A DNA stretch of 64,000 nucleotides from Strongylocentrotus droebachiensis (lineage: Eukaryota; Echinodermata; Echinoidea; Camarodonta; Strongylocentrotidae), in the NCBI GenBank assembly GCA_035222895.1, contig JAVYIG010002359.1, positions 186,001-250,000 of the forward strand, in the 5' to 3' direction. Of this stretch, positions 49,125-60,440 are shown in pieces; within the stretch, counting starts at the first letter, position 1; each line of letters begins with the position of its first letter. The notes beneath the pieces are model-generated. The model saw nothing but the letters and a program-made list of their open reading frames with translations. It was not told where the DNA came from and made no database searches. The position numbers were made by a program, and so were the translations under genes.

Positions 49125-49223
49125 AATTCTGGTGGAAAGGGTGGCCCTAAGAAAAAGGGGAAACCATTCAAACACAACAATGGCAGCTTCTCTGATACCA
49201 GCTCAAATAGTTTATTGCGACAG
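49125..49223 (+). CDS. Gene B, second coding exon
   Basis: A long T-run and ATTAACAG acceptor precede the exon and CAG|GTAAGA closes it. It is 99 bp, phase 0 at both ends, and open only in this sensible frame. It encodes NSGGKGGPKKKGKPFKHNNG followed by SFSDTSSNSLLRQ. The basic Gly/Lys segment followed by a Ser/Thr-rich segment suggests a disordered cytoplasmic or nuclear N-terminal region; phosphorylation sites are possible but not shown. Being a multiple of three, it could be skipped without changing frame. MITE-like inverted repeats sit on either side (48876-49034 and 49281-49661). Confidence 0.75.
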
Positions 49224-49280
49224 GTAAGATTTTCTTGTAATTGTTGCATAAATGTATTTAAAAAAGTTTCTCCTAGAATA

Positions 49281-49661
49281 ATACCCCCTTTCATAGTGTT
49301 TCTATCGGAGTCACATCAATGAAAAAACAGATAGAATTTGCCTCATGTAAACAAAGGTGAAACCGCCGCTTTCCCTGCTGTCCCTTTCATACTGCTTGTG
49401 AAATTCACTCGTGGCAGTGTAGTGCGCAGCTAGCTAGCTGGGTTCAGAAAAGGCGCTTTAGCCGGAACAAGATTACAACCCGTTTCATCGGAGTCGCACC
49501 GATATAAAGAGGACTTCTCCTGCTCTTGAGCATGAGAATTTAATCGCCCATTTCTTTTCTTTTCATCGGCTATTCTATCAACTTTTTCTCCTCTGTACCA
49601 TTCATAGTGGCCTTTTCATTGGATGCGTCCAATGAAAATCAGGCCACTATGAAAGGGGTAT
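49281..49661. mobile_element. MITE-like inverted repeat just downstream of gene B exon 2
   Basis: ATACCCCCTTTCATAGTG at the left and the inverse of CACTATGAAAGGGGTAT at the right are nearly identical. Internal CCCTTTCATACTG and ATCGGAGTCRCACC motifs repeat. It begins 57 bp after the exon's donor. Confidence 0.55.
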
Positions 49662-50130
49662 AATTCAAACAAAGCAGAGAATAAATATAATAACCTATTA
49701 CACTTTAGTTTAGTTCAATTTGTTTTGAATAGACTTTGAAAGGGGAAAAAAAATCGTTTCAGTTTTTGAAAAGAGATTTGGAAATTGTTGGCACTTTATA
49801 TTATAAAGGGAATTGTTGACAAGTAAAGTGATCTCATTCTGTCACCTTCAACACCCCAATCCATAATATTATAAAGGCTCTTAGTTATTCATTGGATGTA
49901 TTTGTATGAGCTGAATTGAATATGATTAAGTTAATTAACCTAAACTCCTTTCAGAGGGTTGCTAGACTTGATTTTAACTACAGAAAACACCCTAGCCTTC
50001 CCCCTTACTGACTGTCTGCCTTCTCAGTATTACCGAAGGTTACCGAGTATCGTAGGGGAGTATTAGCATTTAATGATTCAGGATAAGAGTTGGAGAGGAC
50101 AGACTGGGTATGTACCTACGTCCATGTTGA

Positions 50131-50238
50131 AGGTGGGGTTTGGGAGAGGGGGCCTGGAAAGGGGGTGGGTAGGGTTATGGGTGATGGGGATAGGGAGAGG
50201 GTAGGGTGATATGGGATGAGGAAGGGGGCATGGAGGGG
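50131..50238 (+). repeat. G-rich tract with G-quadruplex potential
   Basis: About twelve runs of three or more G on the sense strand with short loops, for example GGGTGGGTAGGGTTATGGG, which fulfils the usual four-run rule by itself. It lies about 0.9 kb into the intron after exon 2, on the transcribed sense strand, so the quadruplex could form in the pre-mRNA. The Pro/Ser-rich open frames on the minus strand are artefacts. Confidence 0.8.
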
Positions 50239-51913
50239 ATGAGAGTTTCTTCCTGGAAAAAAAGCCCAAATACAGTTCAGAATTTTACATTTGTTCAATA
50301 ATATAGAATGTGTAAGGGGGCACAACTGGCCCATGCTCCCTCTATATAATATAAAGATTAAAATTTATCTTGCTCAGATGTAATCATAACATTTGGAGAA
50401 ATACAGATGTGCTAATGATTAAAGACTGGTAAAAAAAACACATTGAAATTTCCTTTTTTTATCAGGACTGAATTTAGTAAACAGTTTTTTTTCTAAACAT
50501 GTTGCTTTTTAGGCTTATAAATTATTCAAATCTATTCAAAATGTAAGGATTGAATGGGTTGTGAGTTTTGACAATCGTTGGCACTGTAATCACTTTAATT
50601 TGCACTTTTTATGCTACTGGGACAAGGGCATATTGTATATATTTTGGTTTACTTGATAGGTAAAATAAAAGCAGTTCATAGGGTATACAGATATATTTCT
50701 TTCATTCCTAACCATAAATATGAGAGAAGTAACCCTCGATTGTTTACAAAGTCTTGAGGTGATTATCAGGAACTCAATTAGGTTTTATTTCTAACCAATT
50801 AAAAACTATTTTTCAATGCATTTTTGGTACAAGGCATTTTTGGTACAAGGCATATTTATCATACATGAAGATTCTATCCAGTTTATATTGAGCCTCAGAT
50901 TCAAAGTGCTAAGTCATGCCATACAATATCCCTCCAACATATTATTTACATAAAAATGAGCCTTATTTTGCCGTAAACAACTTCCTGAAATGTATTATGC
51001 AGAGGAAGATAAATTTGGATATTGTTGTAAGCTGAGAGCTGTCAACAGTGTTTTCATATCCAGTGTTCCATCATATAAACATGCAATGTGTGCATGTGAT
51101 CACGAATCGGTTATTTAGGCCTTGGGCTTCCCGTATGTGATTTGCATCGTAGATTTGAGATTTGAATACATTTTGTACATTGTTGTGTACAGTACACCAT
51201 GCATGCGATGCAGGGTCATAAATGAATATTTTTGTGGTTCACACTGTGGTTGCTTTCTGTGCTTCTCTGTAAATTTGTTCATTTGCCACACATGCAATTC
51301 TGTGCAAAACAAAAGGCACCAACTGATCTGATGAAAGGATTGCTTTGTGCAACACAGTGGCTTTGAAGTATTACCTATTTCTGGGCTTGATTACGGGTAC
51401 CTCCATTGCAACCATTTTAACATGGGTATAGATTAAACGTTCATTGGAAATCATGAAGCCTTTTGGTATATCCATCCCATGATAAATACAATGTGGCACA
51501 AGTAAATTATTTGCGTGGCATATAAAGCGTTAAATCCATGATGAACTGTGCAGAAAGTAGAATACAGTGAGGGCAAGTGAAGGGATTAATCAAATGTCAA
51601 ATTCCCTTCTCTTTTTTTCCCTCAATGTTTCTTAAATCTGTCATGAACTTGTTTTAGAGATCAATCATTATCATGACTAACATGTTTCTCAAACAGGCAT
51701 TCACAGAATGTAAAGTCAACTGTGTGCACAGTCGTATATAAGAAAGCGCCACTCATTGTGAAGATAGGACCCACCTTTTTGCGCAGTTCTCGGAAATAAT
51801 GATTGCACCCCCCTTTTATCGGGCCCCAGGGTATATCTGCGATGGCTGGAGCCCTAGCGTCTGATTAATTCATAATATTCACATTTGACTTCACATATCA
51901 AGTAATTACTCAC

Positions 51914-52114
51914 CGCTTCTTTATTGCACGCCAACCCTCGGCGTGGCCTCTCATGTGCTCGTACCACTCCACTCTCCGACTTTCAATAGCACAGACATCT
52001 TTAACCTTTGAAATCTTGTTGGTCTTTAATTCAGATTGATGTGCATCAAGGCTGGGCCTGCTTCTCAAGTCGAAGATGATTTTAACCGAGGTCGGGGCCT
52101 GGTTCTTTGCCGGC
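51914..52114 (-). CDS. Candidate internal exon on the minus strand, nested in gene B
   Basis: A 201-bp (67 x 3) open stretch has coding-like composition, higher GC than its flanks and a good CG|GTGAGT donor. The acceptor GTGAGCAG|GC is usable but has a poor pyrimidine tract. The peptide contains NQAPTSVKIIFDLRSRPSLD and ends ESRRVEWYEHMRGHAEGW then RAIKK. No partner exons were found on this strand and I do not recognise the protein. It could instead be a conserved non-coding element or a processed fragment of another gene. Confidence 0.35.
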
Positions 52115-52699
52115 CTGCTCACTTGTAAATGAAAGATGATGGATGCGTTAAGTAATAGAAATCATAAAGATTTATCTAATTAATAAAACAAATGCTCTTG
52201 TCACTGAAGTGTTGAGAGAATAGGCTCCTTGAGTGCCTACACAAAAGCTGCCAACTTGAAAAGAGGAAATGAATTTGAAGGGGGAAAGTGTTGGTTTCAT
52301 TTTTATTTTAGTGCTGATAGCTTTAACTTACATGTAAGTTACAATTCCAAAAACAGGCAATACCAATGTTTTTTTCCCAGATATTTTGCTATCCCAAAGA
52401 GCCAAGCCTCTGGCCTTATTTTATATTTTAATCCTCAAATTACCTTGAAACTAGAAATGTGTGTGGAAGAAGGACGCAAACACAATTGTGGGTCATTTTG
52501 ATCTAGTTTATTTTGTATAGAAAGAGAGAAATAGTATTGAGAAGATGTGAATATCACTTTAACATAATAGGAAGAAACAGATAGTGGAAGGAGTAGTATA
52601 TAATTAGGTCAAGCTTTTGTAAATATGCAAGTTACTGGGAATACACCTTTACTCGTTCCCATACACGGTGAGAAGATTGTATTTGGGATATCATTGCCG

Positions 52700-53240
52700 G
52701 ATGTTTGGGATGGAGTATTTAATATGTCTGCCAATGATTAACACTTACATTAGCACTACTTTAAACTAGGTACATAAACCTGGTCTTCCAGTTGGTGCAG
52801 AGAACTACAGTGATGTTATCATCGGACTATCACTTGTACCTTTCTAACCATGCATGCTTTCTGAGCTATGATGCTTTTTAATCTAATGGGAATGTAATGA
52901 TCCAAAATTTGCTTTAGCTACATTTTTTATGGGCACTCTTTCATAAAATGTATAAGCTTAAGGATTTAGTTTCAATAAGGTTAGGGTTAAGGTTAGTGAA
53001 GGTCTTGGGGTCGAGAGTTAAAGTTTTGAATTCAGTGCACATTATTGACCATGGAGCAATTGTCGCAGGACCAAATGTTAAGCAACCCGTTGATCATCTC
53101 TGTGCAATGACTGCCAATAATTAACACTTCTGTTAACACCGCTATGAGGTACATGGAGGTAGATACGCGTATCCCTGGTGTTCTCATTGGTGCAGAGATA
53201 CCGCAATGGTGTTATCATTAGACCTCGACCTTTTCTAACC
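52700..53240. repeat. Two diverged direct copies about 370 bp apart
   Basis: CTGCCAATGATTAACACTT, AGGTACATAAAC, GTTGGTGCAGAGA and TGATGTTATCAT(CG)GAC follow in the same order near 52720-52850 and again, diverged, near 53110-53230. A GGTTAGGGTTAAGG stretch lies between them. Confidence 0.5.
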
Positions 53241-53287
53241 CTTGTAGTTGTTCACAAGCGATGCTGCTTTGTAATAATGATAATAAT

Positions 53288-53562
53288 GATAGGGGGTTCT
53301 TGTATAGTGCTCATGTCTGTCAGACTTGACACTCCTGGCACTCCACGTTATTAACCCAGCTTTAGCATGGCCGCTATTATGGTGCTCTAGCATTTCAAGG
53401 AATTAATTCCTGCCAGGTACCCATATACATGTACATCACCTGGGTTGAGTGTGGCAAAATGTAGATTAATGTCTTGCTAAAGTAGATTAGTTCTGTGGCA
53501 GACTTGAACTGTGGACCATGCGATTCCACAGTCCTCAGACGTATCAACTCGACTACGACACC
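53288..53562 (-). repeat. tRNA-derived SINE, nearly complete, minus strand
   Basis: On the minus strand GTCGAGTTGATACG and CAGTTCAAGTCTGCC mark decayed A and B boxes. GCAAGACATTAATCTACATT is the shared body motif. A 3' module (GTACCTGGCAGGAATTAATT, then AAAGCTGGGTTAATAACG) follows, and GAGCACTATACAAGAACC leads to an ATTATTATC tail. Length about 275 bp. Confidence 0.65.
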
Positions 53563-53864
53563 AGAGAGAATAGAAATCCTACTTTTGCATTTTGCTCTGG
53601 GGACATTTATTTTAGGCTTATTTCATTATAGAAACAGGGTATAGGACTTGGGCTGATATTGTGTTCTAGTTTAGGTTAAGGGATAATGTTAGGGTCAGGG
53701 TTAGATTTACCAGGTCCAGGGTTGAAAATAGGAACTGATAGTGAAAGACAGTGACTGCCAGATCAGGGTTTGTTTTTCGATCAGGAATGCCTAGCATCTT
53801 TGTATATTGACAATAATAGCTATGTAATTCTCCTGTTCCTTGAACAGTTAAAAACTAAATTATT

Positions 53865-54060
53865 CATACCCTTACTAAGTGTTGTGAATTATTGATTTGC
53901 CCTGATTTATGTATCTTGAGAATGTGATATATTAGAGCTAACATATAAAAATATTTTTAAAAGGCCCTAGTTTAACCAGTCCACCTTTTATTCTTGAGTT
54001 ATGAAAAACATCAACTTTACAAGGGGTAAGAATAATTAAGTTGTTAACTGTATATTCCAT
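53865..54060. repeat. Dispersed repeat, copy 2
   Basis: Counterpart of the 43.2-kb copy: GATTTATGTATCTTGAGAATG, TAGTTTAACCAGTCCA and 'ACATCAACTTTACAAGGGGT', about 75-80 percent similar by eye. Confidence 0.6.
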
Positions 54061-57000
54061 ATTTACCCAATCCAGAGTGAAACTTAGTTTGGGCATTGTA
54101 TGAGGGGCCACTGACATTGCATGGGGTGGGGCATCACTCTATCAAAGAGATGGGTGAAATGTGAAATGATATGGCCATTAGATAAGGATGTGAGGGGGTT
54201 TTATCATCCTTTTTTTCTTCATTTTCCTTTTCTTAAATGTTCCCTTCTGTTCCTTTACTACTTTTCTTTTCTTTTCTTTTCTAACCAACATGCAAAAGTA
54301 TTGGAAAATATATATGCATATAGGACTATAGACGTCATGTTTTAGCAGGGTCAATTAGCTTTATTCTGTTAATATTATGAAGTTCTTACAACCACCCACC
54401 TTTTTATATTTTCATCTACAGTAATGTCATTTATGCAGAGTCTTGATCATGTATTGTCGGTTTATTTGGATTTTATATTACAAACAAAATCATAAACATC
54501 CACTCAAGATTATCTTAGATATGTCCTACTGTGTATGCCCCCTCCCTTTCAGAACATTTCATTTCATGTGTCGAAAGTAGTCTCACTTTTCTCCTCCCTT
54601 TTCTGATTGATTAGATCTATTACTCCATAATGTTGAGTGACTTTGTTGCGAAGCATCACTCCATGCCATCATGTATTCATAGCAATCACAAAGAGTGTTA
54701 TTCCATTAAGACTTGGGGGCCGAGTGTCTTTGCAAACTGCATTTAACATGATTCCATGTTTGCTAGAGATGCTTCGTAGGGTATAAGTTATGCATACTCA
54801 TGCTTAGGGACAAGGCTAGCTATCATCTCCGACTTTGTGCTGTAACAAATTCAGGATTTTGTTTTCCTTGATCTGTATTTATCCTTCCAAATGTGGGGAA
54901 GAGTTAATCAGTGATTTAGATTCACTGTAATGATTTATTAAAGTTTTCTTTAATTGTTGCATAATACTGATTCCATAGTAATTAGCCTTGGTTTATAGTA
55001 AAGCTTATCTTTGAGACTGAATAGTGAAATACCAGAATGGTAAATTATGTTAAATTACACTTTGCTCCAGGTAGCCATAAACGGGAAGTCAGTCCCGATA
55101 TTAATTTGGTTTTAATAAAAGTAGGAAAATGAGAGAAACAAATGAGTGAGAGTTTTAGCAATAGCCGATTAAAAATATTTTTGTCATTAGTGGAAAACAA
55201 ATTGACAACACTGTGACGTATCTTCCAAGCTCCCCTCCAATTTGCTCTGTACAGAAAATCTCAAAAACTTTCTGTCTCTTTGTGGAATAGATTTGTGTCA
55301 TACTAGGGTTGTATAAAAACATACCGGTATGTGCAATAATTATATTTAGGGTGAATATATGATTGAAAATTTTATGAAGGAAAAATATATGAATATACCG
55401 GTATGTACTTTAGAACAGGGCAAATGGGAGTTGCCGATTTGTGTTTGATTGGTCGCACCTTTTAAAAAGAATAATAACTTTTTTATTTTTAATAATTTTT
55501 GCCTCAAACTTTCACTGACCTGCCCCTTTCATTCTTCTGCTTCTATTAAAACCAACTTAATATCAGACTGGACTTCCCCCTTTAATATTTAAAGTTATAC
55601 TGCCAGTCTGGCTCTATTAATATGACCAGCTACTTGGACATTCTTGCAAATGCAATTTTGTTCAGTCCGTTGTTTTTGTCAGTGAGAGTGGGGTATATAT
55701 TGTAATAAGCACAAGTAAAACTTCAAATTTGGGCTATTGTGATCTCCATGAAAAAGAGAATTGATGTTTGTACATGCTTTTCAAATTGACATGTCCTTGT
55801 CGAGTGGACCAGTAGTCATTCTTTTATACCACGCACCCAGTTTTGGATCAAATAGCTATTCTGTGGCTAGGTTACCGTATATCTGCCTCCAATATGTGAA
55901 AAAGAATAGTTTTTTCAGGCCTACTCCAGACGTATTCAAACTAATTTCAATATGGGGAAGAGGGTGTAAACCCAGAATGCTATAGACAACCTCAGCCATG
56001 CAAAACTCTATCCATGGCATGAAGCTTCAAGTACCTTCATACATGTAGCTCATGCATGCTATAACCTTGCAGTGAATATCACCACAAGAACATCCCAATC
56101 AAAATCTGCTGCCCTCTCTCAGCGCCTTCCAGCCAGGTTGAACCTCCGCCTCAAAATGTCAACGAGAAGCTGTATGTGGTAATACACTGCAGCTGCCTGA
56201 GCTGAGTGGTACTCTCTCTTTCGTATTCATGCTCTGTAATGCAATGCAGTGCATGAATACACATAATCAAAGGGGCTAGCACAGTGTGAGAATGCACATA
56301 ATTGGAAAGCTAAGTGTAATCACATACAAACACTACATGTTGTCCATATGTACACATATAGTGCGGTCAAATTATGTCTAGCATTTCCTACATCACGCTG
56401 TTATGTATGTACAGTGTGTCTGAGATTTGCCTAAAATGTGAATCATATATATGTCGTCATTTATGATGGTTATCCTATTTATTTATTATTTTTTAAATTA
56501 TTTTTTATAAATGCTTACTAGGTTATTTTTCTTTTTAAATTAGACAGACCTGATGCAATCACAATAAAAGGATGAATTAATTATCACAATAGGTTATTAC
56601 ATTTGATTGTATATTCATCTCCCTAAAAAAGGGTCTCTATTTTCTACACTTGTCTTGTTTAAAAATTGTATGATCTTGATTAAAAATACATTTTAATTTA
56701 AACCTCCTATTTGAGCTTCTTGCACTAATATGGATAAAATAGTGCATTAGTTTGTTTTAAATGTCTCTATAGGTATGCTATCTTACCCAATTTTTTTTTT
56801 TTTTTTTTTGGGGGGGGGAGGGGAGAGGGTAAGGAAAGATTGTAAAAAAAAAAAATTGGTAGGATAAAAACTGCATAATTTACATATGTCAAATATATAT
56901 ACAAGTAAAATGTATCTGTGACACTACCACACTGCTAATTTGAAGATTTAAAAAGCTAGTAATCACATTTTACCTCTGAAACATACTAGAAAATTATTTT

Positions 57001-57652
57001 TTAAAGAGTTATTTAAAGCAGCAAATTGTATGGCAAATAGAGTGAAAACAGATCAATATAATTTGGGGAAAAGAACAGGGGTATTAATGGTTAAGAAAAT
57101 GTTAAGCTAAATACAATATACAAGAATAAGAAGGAACTTGTATAAAATTCATGTTGTGTACAATATTATTCAATGACATTCATCTTGTGTTTTGTTTTTT
57201 CTTTTGATAGTAGAGAGAAGATTCTCCCACAAAATTTCATAACTTTTTTTTGCATGCTTACAAGTAGCAAACTAGCAAATAGCAATAGTATGAGGTTTAA
57301 GATATACTTTTGTTCAATATGATCATGGAATAGGGTTCGGGTAAATAAATTGAAATATTACATGTACGTCCCAACATGTTTTAATTTGATCTTTATGGTA
57401 TAAATATTGTACAGCACACAAACTTTACATTTTTAAGTCTTATTGTGCGTAGAAAACTGTTATCTTGTAGCAAATGATTGTTGCTGAAGCCACACAAAAT
57501 ACATGAAGGTTCAAAAACAATAACTATAATACCACATGTGGGTTGTGAGGGATACCCAAAGTCACGATTCATAAAACAAGGATTTGAAACTCACTGTCTT
57601 ATGATTAGAAAACACTTTTTATTTCCCATGTCTGAACTGTTTGTCCAACTAC

Positions 57653-57990
57653 CCCCCAAACCACTGTTGGTATTCTTCAAAGAGCTATAATAGTAATCAA
57701 ATTTCTTTGCTTTCAGTTGATGAATATTCATAATGAATAAAAAGATATTCACCAGACTTATCTGCAGTGCACAAGAACCCCCAAAACACTGTTGGTATTC
57801 TTCAAAGAGCTAATCAAATTTCTTTGCTTTCAGTTGATGAATATCCATAATGAATAAAAAGTATTCACCAAACTAATCTGCAGTGCACAAGAACCCCCAA
57901 AACACTGTTGGTATTCTTCAAAGAGCTATAATAGTAATTAGTTGATGAATATTCATAATGAGTAAAAAGATATTCACCACACTAATCTGC
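57653..57990. repeat. Three tandem copies of a ~120-bp unit
   Basis: CACTGTTGGTATTCTTCAAA starts at 57662, 57787 and 57903 (spacing 125 and 116). Each unit continues through TTGATGAATATTCATAATGA and TAATCTGCAGTG. The copies differ by two short internal deletions, so the array is young. Confidence 0.85.
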
Positions 57991-58277
57991 AGTGTACAAT
58001 GTTGTCTTAACATAATAATTCAATTTGAAGCAATTATTTTTTCCCCTGTTATTCAATCATGTCTTTGTTGCCAAGTATCGTCTCATGTAGATTTCAAGTA
58101 CTGAATAGCTTCTCAGGTTTTTTTAAATAGATTTAAAGGAAAATAATAATTCCACAGCTTCAATAAGTTGTTCCTTTATCTTATCCTTTTCCTGACCTCG
58201 CTGGTTTGGAGGTTCAGAATTTTCTGCAGGTACTCTCAGCCTGTAATTGAATCCAATACATCGGCCATGAAAGAAAC

Positions 58278-58340
58278 ATGGAGGATGCATGGCGTGTAGA
58301 TAAACGCTTTCATTTATCTGCGGCGGCGGCCTGTAGCAAG
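58278..58340 (+). CDS. Candidate short start exon (weak)
   Basis: ATG opens MEDAWRVDKRFHLSAAAACS plus K and stops at AAG|GTGAAT in phase 0, the same phase as the other gene B exons. It is locally CG-rich (GCGGCGGCGGCC). It could be another alternative start of gene B, or a non-coding conserved element that is open by chance. Confidence 0.2.
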
Positions 58341-60318
58341 GTGAATTTCAGACAGAAATCAGGCTGGGGGTCCCGTGAAAGGTGGAGACATGTTAATAGA
58401 CATGTATATGTAGTACATGTATGTGTCTTCTGGTGCATGGATGAGTTTGTAATTACATGTATGCAATTTTCATACAGAGTAGGAACGGCCCTCACCCTTC
58501 TTCTTGTAAAACTTGCACATTTTTATCTTCTTGCCCTCCGAAAATAAGTAGGGATTTAGGTGTGTGTTTAATAATATAGCACTCCGATTGGCTATTTTTT
58601 TCATAATATTACCTGAAAACCAGAAGGAAGTTTAGTCGTATTTAAGTTACATGCATATAGCTTTATGCCCTTCCTGGTCAAAGCAAATGATGAAAGTATG
58701 TTGTCTTAATATTCATATTATTGACTGCTGATAGCAAAATGGACATTGACTCATATACCATTACATAGGACTTACGATCTTCTGGTTCTCAGATATCATC
58801 TGTTGAGAGGCCCAGGGTTATAGAAATGTGTTAATGATACAGGTTGACCCTCTTATGGGTCTTGGTAGATATTATAAATCGGTTTAATCATTCTGCAGGT
58901 ATCCTATGCTTACATAAATTAGTTACCACTGGCCCCTTTACATCCTATATCTTGTAAAAGATATTTTTAACAACATGTAACCTATCTTTTTCATGTGTCA
59001 TGCACCTATTATTGCCTTATATTCCTACAAAAGTAGGATTTTTCTTCCTGTGTTACCCTATTTACATACAATACATTTGTCAACCGTGCTTGGTGATATA
59101 TTCTCCCTCCTGTACAAAAATATATATTTGTAAAATAGAATGACAGGCTTTTTCAAATAGGTTAATGGAGATCCTTGCTGCACGTGTTGCCAACTTGAGA
59201 CCATTTAATTTTGAAGATACGAGTAAGCGAGCATGCTGATATACGTGTGCTCATACACCGCCGTGTTGATTGACAAGCATGAAAGGATAAAAATTGAACC
59301 TGTGTAGGCAATTACTTAATATACTCGTGACTTTGGGGAGAACTCAGGGTGCCATAATGTCCTTTCATGCATGAAATACACAGGACAGTTATGTTTGATT
59401 ACTGTCAGGTTTAATTAAACATACCGGTAAACCAATTTGATTGAAGTGTCTACAGGGTTTATGTAAGATTATGAAATAGTTCAGTGTGAAATACCATGCA
59501 CAGCGAGTTCATAATAATTTTCATAATACATGGAGACATTATAGTCATTCAAGAGTCAGAAATTCAGTTAGCTGTATCAGAAAAAGTGTTTTACCTCAAA
59601 GGTTTATCGTAAAGATCTGGATTCTGTCCGCTATACATATGAAATCAGATGAAAAATATTAAATTTAGAAATACAAAGTTGAAATATGACATACATGTAT
59701 AGCAAATAAGGCAAAACCTGAATTATATTCCACTTTTGACTTGCTTGTCATGCTTTGCAACCATTAAACTAAAGGAAATTGCCAATTTGATGATTTAATC
59801 AGATTTCCAAACTTCATCATGTATGATAAAACGTATACCGGTATGAGAAATCACCGTTATCAAAGTAATATTGAAAGTCTCTGATTTATTGCTTATTTAA
59901 GCCTAATGTTATATATTTGGATATCATATTAACTGATAATCATGCAAGCATGAAATATATTTCAAAACCCTGATTAATATTTCCTTTGAAGCTACATTTT
60001 ATGAGGATATAAACAAAAATAATTTAAATCTTTGCATACAAGTCTAATAGGTTGTTCCGCCAGTTTAATATGAGTGTTTGATACCATTTTTAAATCAGAA
60101 ATTCAGATTTTAGTAATGTACTCGTAGAACATGTACATTTTGTTGGAATATAATTTAATGACATTCTCTTTGTGGCACCCCCATTGTATAAAATGGTAGA
60201 GCCTCGGTGAGACAAGCCTCAATTCATCTCCGCAAGCCCACTTAGTATGCACGTTATCAGCCGCTGCAATTCCTCATTACCTCCTATGTGAGGCTCAGTA
60301 ATTCTGTATGCATTCAAC

Positions 60319-60440
60319 ACACAACACACACACACACACATCCACCACCTTTTCAGCTCTTTCTCTCTCTCTCCCGATTCCTCATACTCTCGCTCATTTT
60401 CATCTGTTCCCTCTCACGCTCTCCCTCTCTCTCTCTCACA
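60319..60440. repeat. (CA)n and (CT)n microsatellites
   Basis: A CACACA run is followed by several CTCTCT runs. Confidence 0.85.

Noticed and set aside
50078-50334. Pro-rich frames opposite the G-rich tract
   Set aside because: By-product of the G-run composition.
56100-56190. Possible 57-bp exon between a CTCTCTCAG acceptor and a GTAATA donor
   Set aside because: Very short, no recognisable peptide, and splice-like sites of this quality are common by chance.
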